A stretch of DNA of 64,000 nt from Bimastos eiseni (GCA_959347315.1 OY365812.1:62001-126000), one strand, 5' to 3'. Positions 46,376 through 58,905 are shown, counted from the first letter of the stretch. The notes: generated by a model not told the origin, from the letters alone. A program made the numbers and translations.

Positions 46376-47975
46376 AAACTCTATAAAGTCCTGCAGTAGA
46401 CCAGCGTATAAGGTTTGAATAAAACTATTCCGTACTTTCAACTGCCAGTAATGTTGTTATCTAAACTCAGACTTATAGAACCAATGTTTTTTTTCTATTT
46501 TTAATGTCGAAGGAAATGACGCTGAAATTAGCTATAAAATAAAATAGATCATATAATACACAATTATTACAATCGAAACACTTATCTATAAATCTTAAAA
46601 GGTAAAAACTAAAATTGTAAAGTTTTCTATAAATTCCAGAGTTTTGAACAACTACTAATTTTTTTAGTTTGCAAAAAAGGTGCGTTCCGCCAGAAAAAAA
46701 GCACTGTATAGAACCAATAGAAATAATTCTGTTGTGTGTCACAGGGCTTTGAAAATCAACATCTGAAGATGGATGAAGCCTAAATTCACACCAGAGTAAG
46801 TATAGGCTTGCATGTGATAAACTGAAGCTCCTATATATAGTGTTCCATGCATATGTAAATGACCGCCTGCAGTTGTGTAGGTCAACTTAAACACAGTCCA
46901 TGGATTGCATATAAATAGAGAGAACGTAATCAAAGTCTATTTATCGTTAATGAGTGGAAAGACTTCGTTGAATGATGCAATTGGACATCAATATTATTGT
47001 ATAGACTGCTGATATTGACACTGATATTCATCCTCTTTAAGTCTTTCTCTTGGTGTAGGCCTACAGTGTGCGACGGAATCGTTGTCATCTTTCGCCGTTA
47101 ATGAGCTCCTCATCCGAGCATTGAAACGACGAATTCCACGGATGTAGGAGCAATATAAATGGAGGAGAGATGATGGAATGAGGTCGATCGTCGTTTGCTC
47201 CGTCGGATGATCAGTTGCATCTTCGTCGTCTTCTGTCGACAACTGTTTCATTAGCCACTGCTGCTGTTGCCATTGACAACTCATCATCGTCATCTTCTGC
47301 TTTTGCTTCGGTTTTAGAAATCCACAGGTATACCCAGTGCATTACGTTTAGTTTTGTAATCAGCGGAAACATTCAACCACCAGAGTGGAAGCCAAAATCT
47401 TATAGCAATTCGATTTCCACAGGTAACAGCCAAACTTGCACTTGTACCTCGACACTTATTAGCACAAACATGCACACGTACACCTGGGACGGATCCTTAG
47501 GGAGACGGGTAGAATTGTAAACTCCGAACAAACACATTCCGGGACATTTCCAAGTTCCCACTGTGACGAATGTCTATATGGAGCAAAGTAGACACACACG
47601 CCATAGACACATATACAATACATAGACACATATACAATACAACGTTTGCTAGTTATGTGCGAAGACTTCCTTTGAGTGAAACTATAATTCTCGGATTTTT
47701 AGAGAATATCGAAAAAAATAATGCTTCAAACTGTTTCTCTTCTTCAGATGACAATGAACCCACTTTTTATATAAAGATCATGTGTGAGAAAAACTTAACA
47801 TAGAGAAGGTGAGGCTGAATGAAGTGCAATTGTGTCTTGTAGACCTTTGGACTACAGGGCAGTGCTTAAAGTGTAAAAAAGAAGTGCCTGGACGCTAGTG
47901 TCAAAAAATTAAGAACTAAAGATTGCAAAGGCAGACACATCACCAACATAAGTCAACGACACTCTGGTCCACTGT
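46376..47975. other. Intergenic
   Basis: No gene was recognised with confidence. A 99-residue minus frame at 46994-47293 begins with Gln-rich sequence and has no recognisable domain. Confidence 0.4.
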
Positions 47976-47977
47976 AC

Positions 47978-48205
47978 TCGTTAAAATTGAAGTTGGATTG
48001 ATGATATTAGTGATGCTGGAACAGAAGTTGGATTGGTGAACGAAATTCTTCCAAAACAGATGCTATTTAGATGAAAATAATGCCTTCTCAAATAAAAGTT
48101 GGAATATTGACAAGAATAATTACCTAAATAGAAATTGAATTGATACAAATTGTTCTTGCTGAAGCTGGATTTTGAGACATTATTATTATCAATACAACTT
48201 CTAGT
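47978..48205 (+). repeat. Degenerate repeat related to the 2045-4895 array
   Basis: Units such as GAAGTTGGATTGATG and AAGTTGGATTGGTGAACG run forward, followed by one reverse unit (ATCAATACAACTTCTAGTTG), which gives a miniature version of the large foldback array. Confidence 0.6.
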
Positions 48206-50291
48206 TGACCATACAGTGGGCGAAAAATAAAATATAATTAGCATTCGTTAGCTTTTTGTCCATTAACCATTATTTTGAAGTCAACTATTTGTTGGTGAAA
48301 TATTTGTTGTAATTTAAAGCGTACGGATAATTACTTTCTTTTGTGAAATTGTCGACAAGGGGCCAGTGGCGCGGCAGCATTTTTAAAGTTAGAGGTAATA
48401 ATTTTTGTCCAGAGTGCTCCACTATTTACAGAAAGTTGTCTGTTTGCAAAGGAACGTGCTCTAGTTAATATTGAGCTAGAGTTGAATTTAGTCTATATAG
48501 ATTATGTAGAATATAAAAGAAGTTTGTCAAACAAAATACACGTATACAGATGAACTGATAAAGCAATGCACCGAGAGTTGTTAAAATAACTTATGCCAAA
48601 CAATCTCTTGAGTTGATGTGGTTCAGTCTTTCCTGACACATGGTAGATCGTAAGCCATGTTGCCATATTGTCTCATCTTAGATCCAGTCTACTGCCATTC
48701 GATGCATCAGCTAGAGACTCTTTTAATCTTAGGCCTGAAGAATGTGACGATATCTTGTCTAACATATCACTTTCCAAGCATGGTTGCCAACTTTCTCTAT
48801 CTCTAAGATTTGATATAGGCTACTAGTGATCCGTAAAGCCGTAAGACCTTCTTCTTCTTCTTATTTAGTTTTCGGCCCACTGTAGGCAGGTTCGTATGTC
48901 CAATGTCAACATTCCTTTCTGTTATAGGTCTTCATCTTCTTGTGTTCCCTTTTCCATCATCCAGTCCAGGATCATTGCTCTCGGTCTTCCCCTGGTCTAT
49001 TTCCCTTCCAATCTTCCCTTTGACTGGTAAGGCCTTACCGATCCATGTGAGTAAAAGTGCATTCAAAATGCCAACTGGAGTCTTTTAGTAGCGTCAGATA
49101 TTAGCTAACTAGTAAGCTTAAAAATTATTAAGATACCCTTGTAATTATGCCAATTTTGAAAACTTTTGTGTCCCTCACGCGTTAAGTTTTAGAGAGTGCA
49201 GGGTCACGTTCCTCTGCCAGACATATGGTGCCAGCGACACTGATGGGGGCCAAAACTCTATCGCTAAACTTGCTAAATGGATATCTAGAATTATTATCTC
49301 CTCTATTCTTTCTATTCTCAAAATAGAGGGTGGGAATCGTGGGATGTCCTTTGTGCTTGTTTTCGGCCGTATATACCTTAGTCATCTCGATTGATTTATG
49401 TTTATCTTGCATCAAGTTGCACCAGGTAAACAAAATAGATCCAAATGTTCAAACTGCTGAAAGCACAAACAGATGAGAGTTTGAAATAGTCACTTTATCA
49501 ATATTCTTACCTTTGAACATTGTTTACCAATCCATCTATTAATCTTTTCCAGTTGGCCTACATGCTCTTTTCCAGAACGACAGCAAGTCAGCCCTTGATG
49601 GGGCAACTGGTCTTCTCAGTTTTTTTTCACAGATCAACCGAACATCATGCATTAGCAGTTGCAGTAGATATATAGCTCATATATGGCCTGACCTACACGC
49701 TTCATCATTTCGTAACTTAAAATAGAAGAAATGCAGTTCAATTTCATGCGAGCTATGGTTTGTAGTGCAACTGAATTAGTTTATTAACTTACTAGGCCTA
49801 ATCAGTTCGTCGAAAATTTCATCAAACCAGTTGAATAACTTTCAACTTTTTAGGCTACATCTGAAAATTAATCACCAAATGCAACAGACGCGCATAGGAC
49901 AAAAATAAATTTGATGAAAAGGTAATTAAAATATACAACACGAATTATAGACATTAATTATATACAGGGGCTACGTCAGTTAATAAGTAGGACTAATGAA
50001 AATATTATTTTTTGGAATAGTAGATAATTAATGCTGTTGTTAAAAACTTACAGTGGAATTGCACTATTGCATGGACGCTCATGGACGTCGTCCAGGTTCT
50101 GCTGGCCAAAATAAGTACCTGAACGCCGTCCATGACCGTCCAGGCACACTTTAAGCACTGCTAATGGATAAAGGCTAGGATGAAGGTTAGGGTTAGGTTA
50201 GTTTAGTGCTGGGATTATGGCTGGGGTTAGTATCTCCGCTTATCTGCTCTTTTGGTTGATGTAAAATGTAAAATCTGATCATTTTGATTCA
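48206..50291. other. Intergenic, with a possible LINE scrap
   Basis: On the minus strand about 49050-48880 reads GRPRAMILDWMMEKG, similar to the RGRPRxxWxD block at the end of some LINE ORFs. Otherwise unrecognised. It ends with acceptor TTTTGATTCAG before the GPCR exon. Confidence 0.4.
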
Positions 50292-50298
50292 GCAGACG

Positions 50299-51444
50299 AT
50301 GTCAGTCGAACCTTGCTTCTTCACAACAAACGAATCAACACTGCAGCTATTGAATAAATCCTCCCTCAACTCCTCCTCCTCATCGGAATGCCCCTCCTCC
50401 TTCTCATCCTCCTCTTCTGAGTCTCCGTCAAGCAGTAGCATCGTCTTCAATGAAGGCAATAGCATGATGCAGATCTTCAAGGGTTTCGTCATAGCCATCG
50501 GAGGGATTGGAATCGTTCTCAATGGTCTCATTCTTCGAGTTCTTCTGATGCCACAGATGCGAAGGCACAAGATCAACCTCCTCATCATCAACCAGGTCCT
50601 CATCGACTCCGCATCCTCCATCTTTCTCATCACCACCTACATTGTTAAGTTCCTAACGCAGTCCTTATACTTCGAAGGTGATTCTGGATATGCCATGTGC
50701 GTCGTCTTCAACAGCGATCTTCTCATCTTCATTCTCCAGGCAGGGTCCATTGCAAACCTCGTTCTGATCGCCATCGAAAGATACCTAAAGATCGTTCACC
50801 ACATTTTCCACTCCAAGTACATCAAGCGATGGATGTTCTATGTTGGAATCGCCTTCACCTGGATCGATGGAATCGTTCTGGACAGTCAGACTCCGTCCAC
50901 TTCAAGGGTCATCGATGGCCAGTGCTTCTTCTTCTACTTCTGGCCCTCGTGGACATTCCAACAGTCGTACATCCTCTTCATCAACTTCTATCAGTTCTTT
51001 CTTCCTCTTTCCTTCTTCGTCTTCTGCTATGGACGGATCCTCTACTTCGTTCGAAAGAAGTCGAGGGTTTTGATTGGTGACCTATGTCCCGCCTCCGAAA
51101 ACCAGCCGACCAATCAGATGCAGGCGATGATGCAGCAGAGGGAGATGAACGTAATAGCCACAATGATTGTCATCTCAGTGGCCTTTGCAGTTTCATGGTT
51201 CCCCAACCAGGTCTGGTCTTTCTTATACGTAACCAAATACAAGTATAAAGACAGCAACGCCGTTTACTCTGTCACGGTTTTTCTCATCTTTCTCAACGTC
51301 TGTCTCAATCCGTTCGTCTATGCAGTCAAACACAGAGCTGTCAATCAACACCTTAGGGCGTGGCTGTGCCGAAAGGCGTCAGCCAATCAAATTCAAGTTA
51401 TAAATGTACAGCATCAGATACAAACGCAAAGTCCGCCTACCTAA
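50299..51444 (+). CDS. Class A (rhodopsin-like) G-protein-coupled receptor, orphan
   Basis: 381 residues in one coding exon. The extracellular N-terminus is very Ser-rich, with sequons at N11, N19 and N24. Seven hydrophobic segments follow with family landmarks: TM1 IVLNGLIL (N1.50), TM2 QVLIDSASS (D2.50), TM3 ending IERYLKIVHH (ERY for DRY), a paired Cys in CVVF and GQCFFF for the usual disulphide, TM5 FFLPLSFF (P5.50), TM6 VSWFPNQ (SWFP for CWLP) and TM7 CLNPFVYAV (NPxxY). It would signal through heterotrimeric G proteins at the plasma membrane. The ligand cannot be named. An acceptor at 50292 suggests a 5' UTR exon upstream; the in-frame ATG after it was taken as start. The third intracellular loop is short. 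Probably intact and functional. Confidence 0.93.
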   Translation: MSVEPCFFTTNESTLQLLNKSSLNSSSSSECPSSFSSSSSESPSSSSIVFNEGNSMMQIFKGFVIAIGGIGIVLNGLILRVLLMPQMRRHKINLLIINQVLIDSASSIFLITTYIVKFLTQSLYFEGDSGYAMCVVFNSDLLIFILQAGSIANLVLIAIERYLKIVHHIFHSKYIKRWMFYVGIAFTWIDGIVLDSQTPSTSRVIDGQCFFFYFWPSWTFQQSYILFINFYQFFLPLSFFVFCYGRILYFVRKKSRVLIGDLCPASENQPTNQMQAMMQQREMNVIATMIVISVAFAVSWFPNQVWSFLYVTKYKYKDSNAVYSVTVFLIFLNVCLNPFVYAVKHRAVNQHLRAWLCRKASANQIQVINVQHQIQTQSPPT

Positions 51445-51703
51445 AAGATCATCCAATCTGCAGTTTGCTTACGAGTGATGTCAACCAATCGTCAGCTCAA
51501 TGCTTAGCTAAAGGAAATCAGCAAATCAGGAGCGGCTTAAGGACATAATCAGCCAATCAGCTTGATGCACGTAGAAACGAGCGCTTTGGATAGGACGTCA
51601 TCTGCGATTGAAGCGCAAACTAAACATTTCCAATTAATTGACTAAAAACCACAAAAGGAAAACTGAAATCTGTGTCGTTCGTGATTTGCCAAATAATTAG
51701 TTA

Positions 51704-51709
51704 AATAAA
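51704..51709 (+). promoter_or_regulatory. Candidate polyadenylation signal for the GPCR
   Basis: AATAAA 260 bp after the receptor stop codon. Confidence 0.45.
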
Positions 51710-52511
51710 TTTTAAGAATAATTACAAATGACTGTCATCTGACTTAATGTGACTTTCCGGATTTACAGCTATTATAGATCTAATAGGAGTTGATATCACG
51801 ATAGAACTGCGAGTTCGCAAGAGTTGACGACGTTTAACTCTAACGATTTCAAGAAACCCTTTGATCGATTGCGAATATTATCGTGAGCTTGGTTAGCTCA
51901 TAATTGTAAATTAGCGCTCTGGAAAAGACTTTGCAACTCATCATATTATTTTGATTTTTTTAATGCTTAGTTTAATAGAAGCCGTTTAGAATAAATGACA
52001 TCCAGCTAATAATAAAACAGCTTATCCTAACCGTTGGAATAGACAGAATTTTTAACGCATGTATGGCATAATGTAATGTAATGTAAAAATCTTCGGAAGT
52101 AGCATCAAGAGTAACGAAAACAGCAAACAACGCAGTCGCCGTTGCTTTAACTAAATTCTTGCCGTGCAAAGAACGAGAATGTTCGATGGTTTCCTAAAGT
52201 CTATAGGCGTTTGCCTCTTGTTTAACAAATGAACGCTAATGCATTTGTATTTAAAGTCTAGACACATGATAGGTCAAGCGATTGCATATAGACTGTTGGT
52301 AGGAAAAGCACTAAAACGAACGAGCCTACATGTTATAGCCAGCAACTACTTGTTACGTCTGAATCTCTAAGGATCTATAGAGCAGCAGGTGGTGATGAAG
52401 GAAGGGGTGAGACACAGCTGATGACCCTCCTTCCACGTGAGCTTCTCCCTCACTTGGTTCTATGGCGGTGGTGGCGCAGGGTGGAACCGTAGAGGGGCGT
52501 CGTCGTTGTCA
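51710..52511. other. Region between GPCR and lectin 3' ends
   Basis: Convergent gene ends. The right part (about 52380-52511) is GC-richer and is probably 3' UTR of the minus-strand lectin. No canonical minus-strand polyA signal was seen nearby. Confidence 0.45.
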
Positions 52512-52711
52512 TTAGATGTATTGGATGGTCCAATGTTGGTTGGGCGATCCCTTGTAGGTGTAGGAGATGAGAGACGCTCCGTCATCTTTCTTGTCTCCTT
52601 TGATATCTAAGCATTCGGCCAAACCATTCACGATCTTCTTTCCGTCGATGGGCGCCCAGTGACCTCTCGGGTCATCGGAAAACGGCTTCGTCGTCAGCTT
52701 ATCACCCAACA
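52512..52711 (-). CDS. R-type lectin, exon 6 (end of second beta-trefoil)
   Basis: Encodes the final 65 residues: a second-repeat QxW equivalent (RGHW) and a third repeat LAECLDIKG ... SPNQHWTIQYI, then stop. The acceptor (GGTGCTGTAG) is phase 1 and fits exon 5. A stronger-looking acceptor at 52767 would begin a phase-0 exon and break the frame. Confidence 0.8.
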
Positions 52712-53395
52712 CTACAGCACCAAGCAAACCACTGATGATACACATCATGTCTCCTCCTCTCCCCACCTAAAAGAAATCGATCGACTCACGGACGGATCCT
52801 AATCAATGTTAATTCTAATCTATTGGAATTTGGAGATAGCGTGCGCAAGAAATTTTGTGTGTGCAATATTTTATAAATGGTTGACACTTTTGTGCACAGT
52901 TCTGAGCTGAATGCAATGATAGTAAAATTAAGATCAAATCTAAAAGTCAACTTTTCTATGTTGTTCAGATAACCTATGGTCAATAAGAAAAGTCCCTGGT
53001 CAATAGATATCTAGGAATACGTATCAGCCAAGTAACCAAAGTTTCTTTTTCAGGAAGGCCACAGCCGGCTAGGAACTTGATTTACGAAGTTTCGTAAAAA
53101 GAAATCGTAACTTGTTATTTTTGCATAACAAACTTACTAAATTCTTGTGTGTGCTATCTCCACGTCCCGTGTGCGCGCGCATGCGCACAGCTTAGAGGGA
53201 ACATTGAATTCCTAACCATAGCCATAACTAACTGAAGAGATACCGCATGCAGCAGGATCGAGACAGGAAAAGACGTCGAAAGAGAAAGAGACAGGACAGC
53301 TGCGCAGCGACGCATTCTGTCTTATTCATCATCCCACCTTCTCTATCGGAAATTATCCTTCACCCAAACCAAATATTCCAACGGACGAGGGATAG

Positions 53396-53495
53396 GAGAG
53401 ACAGACAGACAAACAAACAAAGAGAGAGACAGAGAGAGAGACAGAGACAGAGACATACAGACAGAGAGCGAGAGAGAGAGCGAGAGAGAGAGGAT
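53396..53495. repeat. GA/GACA microsatellite next to a splice donor
   Basis: AGAGAGACAGAGAG-type repeats start about 13 bp past the exon 5 donor of the lectin gene. Confidence 0.85.
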
Positions 53496-53507
53496 AAGGA
53501 GGAGTAC

Positions 53508-53695
53508 CTGAGTTTTGGAAGACGAAGTGGTTGAGAGCGGATCGTAAAAATCCCTTTCCGTCGAGGTACCAGAGTTGGCTTCTCTTCGGTTGACCCTCTC
53601 TCGTCCAGACGACGATCTTCGTATCTGGTTGATCACTGGCAGCCTGGATGTCAACGACCTTCTGGTTCAGTTCACTTACGATGTAGAAATCGCGT
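53508..53695 (-). CDS. R-type lectin, exon 5 (start of second beta-trefoil)
   Basis: Encodes RDFYIVSELNQKVVDIQAAS ... SQLWYLDGKG ... LRSALNHFVFQ, the first repeat and start of the second. Starts phase 2 after TCTGTCAACAG and ends phase 1 at CTCAG|GTACTC. A GA/CAGA microsatellite (53396-53495) lies directly beyond the donor. Confidence 0.87.
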
Positions 53696-54230
53696 CTGTT
53701 GACAGATTCATGGAGATTCGGTGGATTAACCAATTACCAATCAATTACCTTATAATATCAAATAATTAATCTGTTTTGTCTAGCTTTAAATGACTTCGAT
53801 CAGAACTTTTAGGGGAACCCACTGTAAACGTCCACTCTTTTATTGCTGGATACGACCTAAAACGACTTAATAAATATCATTTGTGTGCGTCAAAATAGGT
53901 AGGCCTATCTCTAAAGTGGCTCTATTGTAAAACTATCACAACTTTCGACACATTGTTATTTACTGTTGTCAGTTACAGACTTATGGCCGGAAGTGTTAGA
54001 ACCATTTTCACACATAAACTCATCGATACAAGTCAACATTAAAATTTCCCACCTGATGTTCAGTGAAAAAAAAATCCATGAAACTACCGAAATAATTTCG
54101 TACTTTATTTATATTTATTTCTCGGCTCCTGGACATCGACAACTTCGGCTGCAGAGTAAACATATGTGTCTATGAACATCATGATAATTATTGGTCTGAT
54201 TTCTTCTAAACCAGTGAAACATAAAGATAC

Positions 54231-54354
54231 CTTGGTCCGACGCTCGACTGAGATATTCCCGTGATACCTCCGACGAATTCGAAATCCCAGAGTTGATTCT
54301 CTCCTCCGTTGAACTCATAGGAACCAATCTGTGCTCCGGCTTTCTTGTTCTTCC
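54231..54354 (-). CDS. R-type lectin, exon 3 of the trefoil region (exon 4 overall)
   Basis: Encodes KNKKAGAQIGSYEFNGGENQ, LWDFEFVGG and a short linker to the second trefoil. Two donors are possible. GGAG|GTATCA at 54268 would end in phase 1 and clash with exon 5. CAAG|GTATCT at 54231 ends in phase 2 and restores the frame, so the longer exon was chosen. Confidence 0.82.
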
Positions 54355-54813
54355 CTGGAACAATCAACAAATGTCTAGATCCACAATTATTGCCACAGCT
54401 TGAACAATAATCATCCAGCGAATGACGTTGGAGTTGAAAGAGGTCGCTGGTAGAAGTGATCTCTACTAATTGGTCATCCTACCAGGTATAATTATGGAGT
54501 CGTTGGGAGCAGCTCATAAATGACTGTATACACCTGTGCATAATTATAACAATAATTGATGCCTACTTAATTGCAGTTGCAATGTTTGCTATTTCGCCAA
54601 TTAAAAGCGCCTGGAAATGTTCATCGACCCAGTCAGTAAGAGCGTCCAGTGTTGGTTGTGGTGATTTCAAATGTGGTGGTCAAACTTGCAGTGGTGGTGG
54701 TTGTTGTGGGTGTTGTGGTGGTGGTGACTGGTGGTGGTTGTGGGTGGATGTGATGGTTGTGGTGGTGTTTGTGGAAATTGTAGTGGTGCTGGTTGTGAAG
54801 AGTAGTTTCTTAC

Positions 54814-54918
54814 CAAAGATGTCGAGTACTATCTTTGGTTTGGCTTTGTTTCTGATCTGATGTTCATGTCTTTCCCATTGCTGGTAAATGTCACCTGGCT
54901 TTGAAACCAACTGATCAG
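54814..54918 (-). CDS. R-type lectin, exon 3
   Basis: Encodes the second repeat end (GDIYQQWE) and the third repeat start (IRNKAKPKIVLDIF). Both boundaries are phase 1 (TTGTACAG acceptor, TTTG|GTAAGA donor). Confidence 0.85.
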
Positions 54919-54954
54919 CTGTACAACAACATCAACACATATACATCAAGATTA

Positions 54955-54957
54955 ACA

Positions 54958-55020
<63 letters not shown>

Positions 55021-55045
55021 AGAGAGAAGAGAAAGAGAGAGAGTG
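54955..55045. repeat. GA microsatellite in a lectin intron
   Basis: GAGA/GACAGA repeats immediately upstream (in gene direction) of exon 3. Confidence 0.85.
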
Positions 55046-55828
55046 AGTGATACGCGCGGACTGACAGTTACAGATAATATTCTGAGAAAATCAAGTTCTT
55101 GTCTTTCTTGCATGTAGAGAAACGAGAAAAAGCGAGTAAGAGGAAATGGAAGATGGAATCATGAGAGCTGACTGGAAATATGCCGGCCAAGAAGAACAGA
55201 TACAAGACTTGTGACGATTGAAGAACAATCATAGTCAGAAGAACAAAGTTCTAAGCTTTATCCGCAACGTTTTTAATAAGGAAGCCAGCTGTCATTTGCA
55301 GAGGAGCAGAGAAAGGCAATAAGCCATGCAGCCATGAAGAAAATTAGGAAGTAGGGAACGAGAAATTGAGCATAGGATGGCAGAAGAAAGACAAAACAGT
55401 TAATCATAGTGGAAAGCGAGTACCTGTCGACTCCAGGGCGGAGTCAGAGGTCAAATGCCATAAGACGGCAACGACGACTGGCATCTGATCGAGAAGGACC
55501 TGCGTACAAGCTCTTATACTCCGGCCTTCGAGGATGAGAAGAGGTCGTTGGTCAAAGAATGAACAAGACGAGCGAAATCCATCCGATAAACGAAGAATAA
55601 GATAGAGAGAAAGAAAAACGAAGCAGCATCAGGTGTCCAGTGTCCACTCAGACTAAGGAACATCGTTGATTACACCATACAATAAAACGCCAGCCATTCA
55701 AGCAGGACATGATAGTCTACGAGATACCGGTCTGGACCTATGATACGACGTCGAAACAGAATTGATTGATCTAGGATCGTCATTAGATTGAATTGTAATG
55801 ATTGTCATATAGATTGGATGAGTTGAAC

Positions 55829-56009
55829 CTTCGACGTCGAGGCAGAAGTGGTTGAGTTTCGATCGAATCGTTCCAGTGACTGGATCGTCATACCACAACT
55901 GGTTGTCTTTTCCATGCAGCTTCCAAGGAATGACCTTCGCTCCAGCAGCAGTGTTTGACTTCTCAATGTCCAACACCAATCCACTCAGACGACTTTTTAT
56001 CAGATAAAA
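55829..56009 (-). CDS. R-type lectin, exon 2 (first beta-trefoil start)
   Basis: Main annotation for the gene. The six exons (60399-60391, 56009-55829, 54918-54814, 54354-54231, 53695-53508, 52711-52512) have matching phases and give 268 residues forming two ricin-B-type beta-trefoils. Each trefoil has three repeats with QxW-like triads (NQLWY, QQWE, NQLWD; SQLWY, GHW, NQHW). This exon carries GLVLDIEKS ... GKDNQLWYDD and LNHFCLDVE. Such two-trefoil proteins bind carbohydrate in many invertebrates. No catalytic or pore-forming partner domain and no signal peptide are visible, so it looks like a lectin only, perhaps cytoplasmic or secreted by a nonclassical route. The exon starts in phase 0 after TTGTTAG and ends phase 1. 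Confidence 0.88.
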
Positions 56010-56206
56010 CTAACAACACAACAACCACGGATGATAATCATTTACACATTTCAGGATATCATATGATGTCTGTATTCCTAACATTCTTCTTTTAGAGGAG
56101 AAAAATGATTTGCTGTTCTAAGGCGCTAAATGAATTTGATATTGCTAAGCGATGAGCGATAGTAGGTGCAGAGTGAAAGATTAACACTAGTAGAGTAATA
56201 TAACAG

Positions 56207-58792
56207 ACTGACAGACAGACAGACGAACAACAAAGGCAGACTGACAGACAGACGAACAAGAAAGGCAGACTGACAGACAGACAGACGAACAACCAAGGCA
56301 GGCTGAGAGACAGACAGACGAACAACAAAGGCAGACAGACAGACAGACAGACGAACAACCAAGGCAGACAGACAGACAGACAGACAGACGAACAACAAAG
56401 GCAGACTGACAGACAGACAGACGAACAACCAAGGCAGACAGACAGACAGACAGACGAACAACAAAGGCAGACTGACAGACAGACAGACGAACAACCAAGG
56501 CAGACTGACAGACAGACGAACAACAAAGGCAGACAGACAGACAGACGAACAACCAAGGCAGACAGACAGACAGACGAACAACAAAGGCAGACTGACAGAC
56601 AGACAGACGAACAACAAAGGCAGACAGACAGACAGACGAACAACAAAGGCAGACTGACAGACAGACAGACGAACAACCAAGGCAGACAGACAGACAGACG
56701 AACAACAAAGGCAGACTGACAGACAGACGAACAACAAAGGCAGACTGACAGACAGACAGACGAACAACCAAGGCAGACTGACAGACAGACAGACGAACAA
56801 CAAAGGCAGACTGACAGACAGACGAACAACAAAGGCAGACTGACAGACAGACAGACGAACAACAAAGGCAGACAGACAGGCAGACGAACAACAAAGGCAG
56901 ACTGACAGACAGACAGACGAACAACAAAGGCAGACTGATAGACAGACGAACAACAAAGGCAGACTGACAGACAGACAGACGAACAACAAAGGCCGACTGA
57001 CAGACAGACGAACAACAAAGGCAGACAGACAGATAGACGAACAACAAAGGCAGACTGACAGACAGACAGACGAACAACAAAGGCAGACTGACAGACACAC
57101 AGACGAACAACAAAGGCAGACTGACAGACAGACAGACGAACAAGAAAGGCAGACTGACAGACAGACAGACGAACAACCAAGGCAGACTGACAGACAGACA
57201 GACGAACAACAAAGGCAGACTGACAGACAGACAGACGAACAACAAAGGCAGACAGACAGACAGACAGACGAACAACAAAGGCAGACTGACAGACAGACAG
57301 ACGAACAACAAAGGCAGACTGACAGACAGACAGACAGACAGACGAACAACAAAGGCAGACTGACAGACAGACAGACGAACAACCAAGGCAGACTGACAGA
57401 CAGACAGACAGACAGACAGACGAACACCAAAGGCAGACTGACAGACAGACGAACAACAAAGGCAGACTGACAGACAGACAGACGAACAACAAAGGCAGAC
57501 TGACAGACAGACAGACGAACAACCAAGGCAGACTGACAGACAGACAGACGAACAACAAAGGCAGACAGACAGACGGACAGACAGACGAACAACAAAGGCA
57601 GACTGACAGACAGACGAACAACAAAGGCAGACAGACAGATAGACGAACAACAAAGGCAGACTGACAGACAGACAGACGAACAACAAAGGCAGACTGACAG
57701 ACACACAGACGAACAACAAAGGCAGACTGACAGACAGACAGACGAACAACAAAGGCCGACTGACAGACAGACAGACGAACAACAAAGGCAGACTGACAGA
57801 CAGACAGACGAACAACCAAGGCAGACTGACAGACAGACAGACAGACGAACACCAAAGGCAGACTGACAGACAGACGAACAACAAAGGCAGACTGACAGAC
57901 AGACAGACGAACAACAAAGGCAGACTGACAGACAGACAGACGAACAACCAAGGCAGACTGACAGACAGACAGACGAACAACAAAGGCAGACAGACAGACG
58001 GACAGACAGACGAACAACAAAGGCAGACTGACAGACAGACGAACAACAAAGGCAGACAGACAGATAGACGAACAACAAAGGCAGACTGACAGACAGACAG
58101 ACGAACAACAAAGGCAGACTGACAGACACACAGACGAACAACAAAGGCAGACTGACAGACAGACAGACGAACAACCAAGGCAGACTGACAGACAGACAGA
58201 CGAACAACAAAGGCAGACTGACAGACAGACAGACGAACAACCAAGGCAGACTGACAGACAGACAGACGAACAACAAAGGCAGACAGACAGACGGACAGAC
58301 AGACGAACAACAAAGGCAGACTGACAGACAGACAGACGAACAACTAAGGCAGACTGACAGACAGACAGACGAACAACAAAGGCAGACTGACAGACAGACA
58401 GACGAACAACAAAGGCAGACTGACAGACAGACAGACGAACAACCAAGGCAGACAGACAGACAGACAGACGAACAACAAAGGCAGACTGACAGACAGAGGA
58501 ACAACAAAGGCAGACTGACAGACAGACAGACGAACAACCAAGGCAGACTGACAGACAGACAGACGAACAACAAAGGCAGACAGACAGACGGACAGACAGA
58601 CGAACAACAAAGGCAGACTGACAGACAGACAGACGAACAACCAAGGCAGACTGACAGACAGACAGACAGACGAACAACAAAGGCAGACTGACAGACAGAC
58701 AGACGAACAACAAAGGCAGACTGACGGACAGACGAACAACAAAGGCAGACTGACAGACAGACAGACGAACAACAAAGGCTGACTGACAGACA
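56207..58792. repeat. CAGACAGACGAACAACAAAGG minisatellite, array 1, in lectin intron 1
   Basis: About 2.6 kb of units of mainly 33 bp, with 29 and 37 bp variants differing by one GACA step, and AACAACCAAGG versus AACAACAAAGG alternatives. Rare variants (GATAGAC, GACACACAG, GACGGACAG) recur together, which indicates a higher-order organisation. The minus strand is free of stops in all frames, so open frames of up to 873 codons (Cys/Leu/Ser/Val only) are artefacts. Confidence 0.95.
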
Positions 58793-58905
58793 GGTAAATT
58801 AATGCAACTCGCTGCTATGTAATATATAGCGGAAAGTAGTCAGAAGAAGTACATTGTCTTGAAGAGGGTCGAATGAAACGAAATCTTTGTAAACTCACCC
58901 CAGAC
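58793..58905 (-). repeat. Duplicate of the lectin exon 1/intron 1 boundary inside the array
   Basis: 113 bp nearly identical (two differences by eye) to 60285-60397, including the TCTGGG|GTGAGT donor. The duplicate breaks off at the CAGAC shared with the minisatellite, so the ATG is lost. Confidence 0.92.

Noticed and set aside
46994..47293. 99-codon minus frame with Gln-rich start
   Set aside because: No domain, no clear splice context; could be chance.
50289..50636. Minus-strand 115-codon frame
   Set aside because: Shadow of the GPCR exon.
52712..52766. Extension of lectin exon 6 to an acceptor at 52767
   Set aside because: That exon would start in phase 0, whereas exon 5 ends in phase 1; the acceptor at 52712 keeps the frame.
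53247..53534. 95-codon Arg/Glu-rich frame
   Set aside because: GA/GACA microsatellite beside and antisense to lectin exon 5.
56092..58713. 873-codon open frame (minus) of Cys, Leu, Ser, Val
   Set aside because: It is the minisatellite read through; all three minus frames stay open and the array lies in a lectin intron.
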